Assembly (NCBI GenBank): GCA_964631565.1
Contig: CAZVYJ010000087.1
Location: 1 to 8,113 of the forward strand
Source: CAZVYJ01 sp964631565
Lineage (GTDB): Bacteria; Planctomycetota; Phycisphaerae; SM23-33
DNA: 8,113 nt
Direction: 5' to 3'
A program made the translations under genes and the position numbers. This document shows positions 1 to 5,431 of the stretch, piece by piece. The notes under the pieces were generated by a model. That model worked only from the letters and a program-made list of their open reading frames with translations, made no database searches and was not told the DNA's origin. Each line of letters opens with the position of its first letter. Position 1 is the stretch's first letter.

Positions 1-131
1 GCCCATTGCCCTTGATTGCCTTCTATTCCCCCGCCTGCCCGATTCTGCCCGATTTCTTGGACGTAAATAGTTGCCTCGTAACAGTTTGCGGTTTTGGGGT
101 ATGGAAAAATGTGGGTTGGGGGAGGGAAAAG

Positions 132-187
132 GCAACAGGCAGCAGGCACTAGGCAACAGGAAGGGTCGCGAATTTGAAAATCCGACG
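132..187. repeat. Heptanucleotide (period-7) degenerate repeat array, left copy
   Basis: Reading in steps of seven from 132 gives GCAACAG, GCAGCAG, GCACTAG, GCAACAG, GAAGGGT, CGCGAAT, TTGAAAA, TCCGACG. The first four units are variants of GCARCAG. The same unit classes recur in register at 2644-2720, with three extra units there. The repeats resemble the heptanucleotide STRR families known from cyanobacterial intergenic DNA. That comparison rests on family knowledge, not on a search. Confidence 0.7.
166..185 (+). repeat. 20-bp direct repeat, copy 1
   Basis: The 20 bases TCGCGAATTTGAAAATCCGA are identical to 2699-2718, in the same orientation. With that second copy they bracket the restriction-modification cassette at a distance of 2,533 bases. 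The block lies inside a period-7 array, so it is a conserved part of a longer degenerate repeat. Confidence 0.85.
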
Positions 188-206
188 CCGAAGGCGCTGC
201 AGAGCA

Positions 207-234
207 CAATCCGCAATCCGAATTCCGAAATTGA
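207..234. repeat. Heptanucleotide array CAATCCG
   Basis: The units CAATCCG, CAATCCG, AATTCCG and AAATTGA follow each other at period 7. The unit differs from the GCARCAG type at 132-159, so at least two heptad families coexist within 100 bases. Confidence 0.6.
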
Positions 235-419
235 GCGTCTCTATTCACTTTTCAAAAACCAGTGCCCAGTGCCTGATGCCTGGCGCCTTACGCGCATAGC
301 GCTTTACGGTGAGCGGAGTCGAACCGCCCTCCATATTTACAGGGCGCGACGCCGATTTCTCACGCAAATGCTTCCGAAAACCGGCAGGGATGAACACAGA
401 TGAAAGGGATGAAGAAATG

Positions 420-496
420 GCAGGGCGAGCAACTTGTTGCTCGCGAGATATATAGGGAAAGAAGCGTTGCGCGTGCAAACGAGTTGCACGCCCTAC
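420..496. repeat. REP-like inverted pair (BIME-type element)
   Basis: Two copies of a palindromic unit face each other. The left copy (420-444) starts with GCAG and forms a stem of 425-433 with 436-444. The right copy, read on the minus strand from 496, starts with GTAG and forms a stem of 491-484 with 478-471. Aligned, the copies differ by an A-to-T change in one arm of the hairpin and a T-to-A change in the opposite arm, so pairing is preserved. The outer ends AGGGCG (422-427) and CGCCCT (489-494) are also inverted repeats. A GTAG-type head followed by a hairpin is the layout of REP elements moved by RAYT (TnpA_REP) transposases. No such transposase gene is in this window. Confidence 0.65.
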
Positions 497-577
497 AAAA
501 AATTTATTTTTCCATCGGCTGGCTCAAAAACAGGGATGACGTTTCGGGCGCAGAAGATGTCGCAACGCGTATTCCGG

Positions 578-597
578 CCATACGGCCGCCCGTATGG
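578..597. repeat. Perfect 8-bp stem hairpin
   Basis: CCATACGG (578-585) and CCGTATGG (590-597) are perfect inverted repeats around the four-base loop CCGC. The hairpin lies in gene-free DNA next to the 38-base dispersed repeat and has no T-tract, so I read it as part of the repeat landscape and not as a terminator. Confidence 0.5.
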
Positions 598-654
598 GCG
601 GAACCGGGAACACGGAAAGAAATCCTTGATCCGGGAATCGAGACCCTTCATCCA

Positions 655-692
655 GGATACCGGTTCCGCGTTCCGGGATACGTAGACGTTTA
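655..692 (+). repeat. 38-bp dispersed repeat, copy 1
   Basis: This stretch, starting GGATACCGGTTCCG and ending CGTTTAG, matches 2937-2974 with about four or five substitutions in 38 bases, in the same orientation. A partial inverted relative lies at 600-617 (GGAACCGGGAACACGGAA), so 600-681 could fold back on itself. No coding function is visible. Confidence 0.7.
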
Positions 693-708
693 GGCATTGG
701 GCACCTGC

Positions 709-732
709 CCGCCGTAGTTTCAACGAAGGCGG
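709..732 (-). repeat. 24-bp palindromic dispersed repeat, copy 1 (inverted)
   Basis: Read on the minus strand, this is CCGCCTTCGTTGAAACTACG followed by GCGG. It matches 875-898 on the plus strand at 21 of 24 positions. The ends CCGCC and GGCGG are inverted repeats. Units of this type (CCGCCTTCGCTGAAGCTACGG) are widespread in repeat-rich bacterial genomes. That statement is from memory, not a search. Confidence 0.65.
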
Positions 733-743
733 GTTAGTCATTG

Positions 744-763
744 ATTAGACATTAGACATTAGT
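744..763 (+). repeat. Heptanucleotide array ATTAGAC
   Basis: ATTAGAC occurs twice in tandem (744-750, 751-757) and continues as ATTAGTC (758-764, one base changed). The motif ATTAGACATTA recurs at 5417-5427, in the gap between phoH and the 7TM-HD gene. Confidence 0.6.
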
Positions 764-856
764 CATTCTCTGCCGGGCAATTAGCCGCGTTATAGGCGAA
801 CCTATGTTTGATGCCGCAAAAACGCGCTTGACCGCCCTGCCCGTCGATGATCAACT

Positions 857-870
857 GCTGCCTGCTGCCT
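857..870 (-). repeat. Heptanucleotide array (AGGCAGC)2
   Basis: GCTGCCT is repeated exactly twice. On the minus strand this is AGGCAGC, the same unit class as GCAGCAG at 139-145, so the heptad family is present in both orientations within the region. A further partial copy lies near 919-931. Confidence 0.55.
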
Positions 871-874
871 GTTT

Positions 875-898
875 CCGCCTTCGCTGAAGCTACGGCGA
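875..898 (+). repeat. 24-bp palindromic dispersed repeat, copy 2
   Basis: CCGCCTTCGCTGAAGCTACG followed by GCGA is the plus-strand copy of the unit found inverted at 709-732. The two copies are 142 bases apart and differ at three positions. Confidence 0.65.
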
Positions 899-1011
899 GA
901 CAAGTCGGCGTGACAAGCCCTGCTGCCTGCATTGGGGAGTGCGCATGGACATTCAAATGGATACACAGCCGGCCGAGGGCTACAAAAGCCCGTCGCAGAT
1001 AGCGCGCAGGA

Positions 1012-1629
1012 TTACATAGACTCTAATCCAAGAATATGGCTTACCAACTTTTTTCTTGCGTAAAAAGCTCTACTCTTGCTGCCATGACCTGGGCCTTTAG
1101 TGCGTGGCTGTACTAAAACGCCCATTCGCCCTGTTAATTCATCAAATCCTTTGGTTCGTATTACCCTTCTTATTTCGTCGTAATCAGCCTTGATTTGCGA
1201 ATAAAGGGTTGGATTATCCAAATCGAATGTTGCGACATTTACGAGAAGAGAACTTTTTTCTTCTTTCGATTCAAACAGTCGAGCACATACTACGGCTTTT
1301 CGCAACTTGGCTAACAGGTGGCTTTCTTCGAAAGATTTTTCCATCACGTTAATGGGATCAATCATTGTGATCGCCATTGTTTCTTTGGGGACGATTTCGC
1401 CGGATTTGAGACGTTTAAGAGGTACTATTTTTAATTCCCACGAACCGAAATTAGGCGATTGTGACGAATTACGAGGAAGGCCCAGATATCTCTCAATAAG
1501 GTGACCTGCCCACCCCTTGTTTATTTTGCCGTTGAGCCACAAGGTGACGTCCGGATATTTTTTTGCGAGCACAACGAGATCTGTCCCCGCAAGCTGCTTA
1601 AGTTTTGCCACAGCTTCAGAACGTTCCAT
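1012..1629 (-). CDS. MutH/MvaI/BcnI-like restriction endonuclease
   Basis: This 205-aa protein is the probable DNA-cleaving half of a type II restriction-modification pair. The segment KGWAGHLIERYLG (38-50) followed by PNFGSWELK (59-67) matches the core of the MutH/Sau3AI and MvaI/BcnI nuclease group: a helix carrying a Glu (E46) and then a D-x4-E-x-K type metal site, here N60, E65 and K67. The C-terminal TKGPGHGSKSRAF (177-189) resembles the late conserved block of MvaI (HDHGTAFRI type). The first catalytic Asp is therefore Asn here, which is unusual. The ATG start is preceded by a GGGGTGA purine tract. The gene begins 73 bases after the methyltransferase stop, on the same strand, so co-transcription is likely. 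It is AT-rich (1021-1080 is 37% GC, against 70% in 4321-4380 of the 7TM-HD gene), a sign of transfer. The family is fairly sure; specificity for GATC is inference. Confidence 0.82.
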   Translation of the reverse strand: MERSEAVAKLKQLAGTDLVVLAKKYPDVTLWLNGKINKGWAGHLIERYLGLPRNSSQSPNFGSWELKIVPLKRLKSGEIVPKETMAITMIDPINVMEKSFEESHLLAKLRKAVVCARLFESKEEKSSLLVNVATFDLDNPTLYSQIKADYDEIRRVIRTKGFDELTGRMGVLVQPRTKGPGHGSKSRAFYARKKLVSHILGLESM

Positions 1630-1702
1630 ATCGATTTCACCCCATAAAAGTAAACTAATCCTTCAAAAATAGACCGTGAGCCACAGTTGAGGATTTTGTT
1701 TT

Positions 1703-2578
1703 TTATTTCGGGTTGTCTGATGCACACTGTCTTTCGAAATTAAGGAGAGGCGAAAAACGAACATCAACAAACTCTCTTTTGAATCTCTTTTTGCTCAATT
1801 CCAGGTAATCAGCATCAAGCTCAAGTCCGACATATTGCCTGTTCATTCTTGCCGCTGCGATTCCTGTTGTGGCAGAGCCGGAGAACGGGTCGAGTATGGC
1901 GTCGTTTTCTTCGGTCGAGGCTGCGATGATGCGTTCGAGAAGCTCCAGCGGCTTCTGCGTGGGGTGCTTGCCGAAGATTTTTTCCTCTCTCTTCGGGGCA
2001 TCCATCTCCCAGACGGATTTCATCTGCTTGCCATGATTGATGCGCCTCATGAGCTGGTAATTGAACTTATGGCGGCATTTTTTGTCGCGGCCGGCCCAGA
2101 TAATCGTCTCGGTCGAGTGCACGAAGTAGCGGCACGACAGATTAGGCGGGGGGTTCTTTTTAACCCACGTTATGTCGTTGAGGATCTTGTAGCCAAGCTC
2201 ATCGAGACAACAGCCGACAACGTGAATGATGTGGCTGGTGCCGGAAATCCAGATGCTTCCGTTCGGCTTGAGAATTCTCTGGCATGCAGCCAGCCAGTTG
2301 CGTGTGAATTCGTAGTTGCCGGCGAAACCTTTTGAGCGGTCCCACTTGCCCTTGTTGACGGAGACCATTTTGCCGGCGTGGCAGGTTATGCCTCCGTTGG
2401 AGAGAAAATACGGAGGGTCGGCGAAAACAAGGTCGAAGCTCTCTTCCGGGAACGCAGGCATCAGTTCCATGCAGTCGCCGAGGTACAGGCGGAATCGCCC
2501 ATCTTCGGCATCGAAGTATGGCGCAACACCGGCCGGCTTCGGCAGGGGGCGAACAGGTTTTGAACGGCCTTGACTCAT
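1703..2578 (-). CDS. DpnA (M.DpnIIB)-like DNA adenine methyltransferase, beta class
   Basis: This 291-aa S-adenosylmethionine-dependent DNA methyltransferase is the likely protective partner of the nuclease gene downstream. Motif IV (FADPPYFLSNGG, 52-63) comes first and the AdoMet-binding motif I (LDPFSGSATTG, 229-239) comes late, with GKHPTQKP (203-210) before it. That is the beta-class order of the N6_N4_Mtase family. NPPPNLSCRYFVHSTETIIWA (142-162, catalytic-domain/target region) and the DPPYFLSNGG block closely resemble M.DpnIIB, which methylates adenine in GATC, including single-stranded DNA. Motif I has Ala where GSGTT is common. The ATG start has no clear Shine-Dalgarno sequence. The frame stays open upstream to a TAA but contains no ATG, GTG or TTG, which supports this start. 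Four GATC sites lie in the 34 bases from 2587 to 2620. Family assignment is firm; GATC specificity is inferred by resemblance. Confidence 0.9.
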   Translation of the reverse strand: MSQGRSKPVRPLPKPAGVAPYFDAEDGRFRLYLGDCMELMPAFPEESFDLVFADPPYFLSNGGITCHAGKMVSVNKGKWDRSKGFAGNYEFTRNWLAACQRILKPNGSIWISGTSHIIHVVGCCLDELGYKILNDITWVKKNPPPNLSCRYFVHSTETIIWAGRDKKCRHKFNYQLMRRINHGKQMKSVWEMDAPKREEKIFGKHPTQKPLELLERIIAASTEENDAILDPFSGSATTGIAAARMNRQYVGLELDADYLELSKKRFKREFVDVRFSPLLNFERQCASDNPK

Positions 2579-2586
2579 AGCGGCCG

Positions 2587-2620
2587 GATCGTTGATCGAA
2601 TCGCCCGCAAGATCAAGATC
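2587..2620 (-). promoter_or_regulatory. Cluster of four GATC sites at the methyltransferase 5' end
   Basis: GATC occurs at 2587, 2594, 2611 and 2617, which is 9 to 42 bases upstream of the methyltransferase ATG. On the minus strand a weak promoter-like pair can be drawn, TTGATC then AACGAT with a 17-base spacer, which would place GATC inside the -35 box. If the enzyme methylates GATC, this cluster could act as a methylation-sensitive operator. The sites are seen directly; the regulatory role and the promoter are inference. Confidence 0.45.
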
Positions 2621-2643
2621 GTTCTGTGCCGCTTATGTGAAAA

Positions 2644-2720
2644 ACAGCAGGGAACGGGGAGCAGGGAGCAGGAAGAATTGCGAGTCGCGAATTACGAATC
2701 GCGAATTTGAAAATCCGAAA
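2644..2720. repeat. Heptanucleotide (period-7) array, right copy
   Basis: In steps of seven from 2644 the units are ACAGCAG, GGAACGG, GGAGCAG, GGAGCAG, GAAGAAT, TGCGAGT, CGCGAAT, TACGAAT, CGCGAAT, TTGAAAA, TCCGAAA. This is the same series as 132-187, with three additional units (21 bases) in the middle. The difference is a whole number of repeats, as slippage or unequal recombination would leave. Confidence 0.7.
2699..2718 (+). repeat. 20-bp direct repeat, copy 2
   Basis: This copy is identical to 166-185 over 20 bases and in the same orientation. It lies about 80 bases upstream of the methyltransferase GATC cluster, so the two copies enclose the whole restriction-modification cassette. Confidence 0.85.
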
Positions 2721-2729
2721 TACTGATTA

Positions 2730-2852
2730 GAGACCTCTGAAAAACCCCTTTCGCGCGGCCCGTACGGGCCGCGGCAAAAGGCTTACAAATACGGCATTTC
2801 CCGGCGGCTTGGGAAGGTCGCCGGACCAATGACCAGGTTTTTCAGAGGTTCC
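2730..2852. mobile_element. MITE-like inverted-repeat element with internal palindrome
   Basis: ACCTCTGAAAAACC (2733-2746) and GGTTTTTCAGAGGT (2836-2849) are perfect 14-base terminal inverted repeats. They extend to 17 bases with two mismatches if the ends are taken as 2730 and 2852. Inside lie a perfect 20-base palindrome (2754-2773, CGCGGCCCGT and its complement) and a stem of CCGGCGGCTT (2801-2810) with AGGTCGCCGG (2815-2824) around GGGA. There is no coding capacity. Ends of the form CCTCTGAAAAA recall termini of IS5-like insertion sequences, so a non-autonomous derivative is plausible. I could not define a clean target-site duplication. Confidence 0.6.
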
Positions 2853-2880
2853 ACCATGGATTACGAAAAGTTTTTAACGC

Positions 2881-2904
2881 CCGGCCGTCACAAGTGACGG
2901 CCGG
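2881..2904 (-). terminator. Candidate terminator of the phoH-7TM-HD operon
   Basis: CCGGCCGTCAC (2881-2891) and GTGACGGCCGG (2894-2904) form a perfect 11-bp stem with a minimal loop, 68 bases downstream of the 7TM-HD stop codon. On the minus strand it is followed by GCGTTAAAAACTTTTC, which has only broken T-runs. The stem is clear; efficient intrinsic termination is uncertain. Confidence 0.45.
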
Positions 2905-2936
2905 CTAAATATAAAAGGATTGCGTGTATTGCATCG

Positions 2937-2974
2937 GGATACCGGTTCCGTGTTCCGGGTTACGAAGATGTTTA
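2937..2974 (+). repeat. 38-bp dispersed repeat, copy 2, ending on the 7TM-HD stop codon
   Basis: This is the second copy of the 655-692 repeat, same orientation, with about four or five differences. Its last three bases, TTA at 2972-2974, are the complement of the TAA stop of the membrane phosphodiesterase gene. The repeat therefore begins exactly where coding sequence ends. Confidence 0.7.
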
Positions 2975-5299
2975 TTCCTGTGCTGCGGCGTCGGAGGCGT
3001 CTTTTTTGCGTTTGAATTCCAGTTCGGCGGCGGAGGGTTTCTGGCCGGCCGGCGTGGGGTAGGCGATGCGGGAATGGTAAATGCTCACAAGGCTCTTGAT
3101 GAGCGAGGCCTCGATGAGGTGCACTTCGCGGAGCGTAAGTTCGCACTCGTCGAGCTGGCCGTCCATCAGCCGGCGGTTGACCATGGTGTGGACCTGGTTT
3201 TCGATTCGGCCGGGCGTCGGCTCGCTCATCGCGCGCACCGACGACTCGGATGCGTCTGCGAGCATGAGTATGGCGGCTTCCTTTGTTGACGGCTTTGGGC
3301 CGGGATAGCGGAATTCAACTTCATCGGGCGCCCGCTCGTCGCCGGCTTTGCTCTGCTCGGTTGCCTGCTGGTAGAAATACTGCACCAGCGTCGTGCCGTG
3401 ATGCGTGGCGATGAATTCATGCAGGACTCGCGGCAGGCCGTACTCGCGGGCCATCTCCAGCCCGTCCTTTACATGGCCGATGATTATCAGCAGGCTCATC
3501 GCCGGCGAGAGCTTGTCGTGCTTCGAGGCGGTTCCCTGCTGGTTTTCGACGAAGTACTCGGGCTTGTTGATTTTTCCGATGTCGTGATAGTAGGCGCCTA
3601 CGCGTGCGAGCAGGCCGCGCACGCCGATAGTCTCTGCCGCCGCCTCGCACATCGTGCCCAGCTGCAGCGAGTGGTTGTATGTTCCGGGCGCTTCCATCGC
3701 CAGTCGCTTCAGCAGCGTCTTTGACGCATCGCACCATTCCAACAGCGTCATGCTGGTGGCGATTTTGAATGCCCGCTCGATGAGCGGCAGCACGCCCTGG
3801 ATGAGGAAGCCGACCATCAGTGCGCATCCGGCGCCCCATACGCCGTCGATGAGTATGAAGTTCGCCGGTTCGTTTATCGCCAGTCCCAGCGCCCAGATTA
3901 TCGCGAAGACGACGGCTGCCGTCAGGGCGGCCGCCTCCACGAGCTTGCTGCGGGTTCGGATTTCGCGAAGCTGGAACACAATCGCCGCCGCGCCTGAAAT
4001 CAGGACGATGAGCAGCGGCAGGTCGGCCCGTATCTGCAGGACGACGAAGGCGGCGAGTATCGAGCTTATCGCCAGCGCGAACCGCTGGTCGTATGCGATA
4101 ACCATGACGACTGCGGCCATCAGGACGGGCAGGACGGCCGTGTTCGGGTTCAGCCCGGCGACGACTATCAATATTTTGCTGAGCGCCAGCATGAGCAGCA
4201 TGGCGATCATGACGGCCAGGCAGCGCCAGTTGTTGCGTACGATTCTCGGCATGTATCGCACGATGTAGAAGCACATCAGCATCGTCAGCAGCATGAGGAT
4301 GACGACGCGCCCGGCGGGGCCGGCCCATCGCGGCCAGTGCGCCGGTGCGGACTTGAGGTAGGCTTCATGCTCCTGCCGCAGCAGGTCGAGGCCCGCGGCG
4401 GTCAGACCGTCCTTCTCGCTGGCGTTTACGAGGACGGCGTCCTTCGTATACGTCTTGTAGACTTCAGGCGGCGGATTCTTTTCGACATCCCGCTTGGCCT
4501 GTTCGATATCTTTCTGCGTGGCGACGCTGTCGTAGATGTAGGTGGGGCGGTTTTCGAGGGCGGCTGACAGGTACGCCGCCACGCCGCTGCGGACGGCCGG
4601 GTCGAAACTTTCCGCCATCCGGCTCGCCTCGGTTTTGATGTTGTCCTTGTTTATCGCGCCGATGCTGCGCGACATCTTGCTGTCGCCGTTGACGAGGATT
4701 ATTTCCGTGGCGGCCCGCTGGAGCTGGTCCTTTACCTCGTCTTCCTTTATAAGCGGCAGCTCGCCCAGCCGGTTGATGATGCCGCCGACGAGTTTTTCAT
4801 AAGCTTCCTTGTCGGCCTCATCGCCGTATCTCTGCCAGGCGGCCAGCGCGTCCTGGTTGTCCAGTCCGAACTGCTTCTTGAGATCTTCCGGCAAATCGGC
4901 CGGCTGGGTGGTGGCCTTGAGCCGGTCGGGCAGAGACTTCAGGGCCGATTCAATCTCCCCGAAAAGCTGCTTGTTTACGCTGAACGTCGCCGGGGTGGCC
5001 AACTGCGCGTTCTGGATCGCGTCGGCGAGCTTGTCTTCCTGGAGAACCTTGAACTCCACCCGCGAGCGGATATCCCTTGGGATGTACTGGCCTTCGCGAT
5101 ACGGCAGAGGGTTAAGAGGCAGCAGGTCCATCAGCATCACGCCGATGAAGAAAGCCGCGACTATAAGCATCGCGGCGGCGACATGCCGCTGGCGCAGCCT
5201 TTCCCACAGGCTTATGCCCGAGCGGGGAATGTTCTTGCGAACTTCCAGTCGCCGCTGCCTGATTTTTCTGCGAAAAGGCCACATAACGTTCAAAAGCAT
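2972..5299 (-). CDS. yqfF: 7TM-HD membrane phosphodiesterase, YqfF/PgpH type
   Basis: This is a 775-aa membrane protein with an HD-type phosphohydrolase domain. In PgpH of Listeria the family degrades c-di-AMP. Numbered from the ATG: a basic N-terminus, one membrane helix (about 40-59), an extracytoplasmic domain (about 65-325, 7TMR-HDED type), seven membrane helices (about 330-505), then a cytosolic HD domain. Visible metal-site residues are H543 (YNHS), H572-D573 (YYHDIGK), H609, H633-H634 (ATHHGT) and D682 (LADAS). The tail is charged and ends KRKKDASDAAAQE. I chose the ATG at 5299 because AGGA precedes it by five bases. A TTG at 5332 in the same frame would add 11 residues. The gene lies downstream of phoH with a 132-base gap, the common phoH-yqfF order. 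ybeY, often next, is absent. Family assignment is firm; the substrate is inferred. Confidence 0.92.
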   Translation of the reverse strand: MLLNVMWPFRRKIRQRRLEVRKNIPRSGISLWERLRQRHVAAAMLIVAAFFIGVMLMDLLPLNPLPYREGQYIPRDIRSRVEFKVLQEDKLADAIQNAQLATPATFSVNKQLFGEIESALKSLPDRLKATTQPADLPEDLKKQFGLDNQDALAAWQRYGDEADKEAYEKLVGGIINRLGELPLIKEDEVKDQLQRAATEIILVNGDSKMSRSIGAINKDNIKTEASRMAESFDPAVRSGVAAYLSAALENRPTYIYDSVATQKDIEQAKRDVEKNPPPEVYKTYTKDAVLVNASEKDGLTAAGLDLLRQEHEAYLKSAPAHWPRWAGPAGRVVILMLLTMLMCFYIVRYMPRIVRNNWRCLAVMIAMLLMLALSKILIVVAGLNPNTAVLPVLMAAVVMVIAYDQRFALAISSILAAFVVLQIRADLPLLIVLISGAAAIVFQLREIRTRSKLVEAAALTAAVVFAIIWALGLAINEPANFILIDGVWGAGCALMVGFLIQGVLPLIERAFKIATSMTLLEWCDASKTLLKRLAMEAPGTYNHSLQLGTMCEAAAETIGVRGLLARVGAYYHDIGKINKPEYFVENQQGTASKHDKLSPAMSLLIIIGHVKDGLEMAREYGLPRVLHEFIATHHGTTLVQYFYQQATEQSKAGDERAPDEVEFRYPGPKPSTKEAAILMLADASESSVRAMSEPTPGRIENQVHTMVNRRLMDGQLDECELTLREVHLIEASLIKSLVSIYHSRIAYPTPAGQKPSAAELEFKRKKDASDAAAQE

Positions 5300-5431
5300 C
5301 TGATTCCTGAGCTGCTCCAGGCCGCTCGACAAAACTCAAGTCCCTGAAAGCCGATAGCCAACAAGCCGCACCCGACCGCTCCCCTGATACAAATTCGGCA
5401 AACGTCAGGGGTAACATTAGACATTACCTGC
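5300..5431 (-). other. phoH-yqfF intergenic spacer with hairpin
   Basis: The 132-base gap is long for two co-transcribed genes. CCCCTGA (5381-5387) and TCAGGGG (5405-5411) are perfect 7-base inverted repeats with a 17-base loop, and GGTAA/TTACC pairing is possible at about 5411-5428. The motif ATTAGACATTA links it to the heptad repeats at 744-763. There is no T-tract, so a processing or stabilising hairpin is as likely as an attenuator. Confidence 0.35.

Larger units (their letters stand above)
1..1011. other. Gene-free, repeat-dense intergenic region
   Basis: I see no credible gene in this kilobase. Open frames exist on both strands, but they cross palindromes and tandem repeats, lack ribosome binding sites and encode low-complexity or repeat-derived peptides. 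What the DNA does hold is a series of short repeats, most listed separately: a 10-base unit CTGCCCGATT repeated twice at 35-54, heptanucleotide arrays, an inverted REP-like pair, a hairpin, a 38-base dispersed repeat and two copies of a 24-base palindrome. A small stem (GGGCT/AGCCC, 977-981 and 987-991) lies just downstream of the endonuclease gene, but no T-tract follows it, so I do not call it a terminator. Confidence 0.75.

Noticed and set aside
132..234. CRISPR array
   Set aside because: The repeat unit is 7 bases, degenerate and without spacers. A CRISPR repeat is 20 bases or longer with unique spacers, and no cas gene is present.
299..322. tRNA T-arm-like sequence on the minus strand (GGCGG, loop TTCGACT, CCGCT)
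   Set aside because: Stem and loop fit a T-arm, but no D-arm, anticodon arm or acceptor pairing can be found around it. The motif GTTCGACTCCGCTCACC also belongs to a widespread class of dispersed repeats, so neither a tRNA nor an attachment site can be supported.
71..693. Open frames of 110 and 97 codons on the plus strand in the left region
   Set aside because: They run through heptads, the REP pair and other palindromes, and the peptides are translated repeats. No ribosome binding site or family resemblance.
3417..4328. Long open frame (303 codons) on the minus strand inside the 7TM-HD gene
   Set aside because: It is out of frame with a clear, full-length membrane protein, very rich in Arg, Ala and Gly, and has no ribosome binding site. 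It is a by-product of GC-rich coding sequence.
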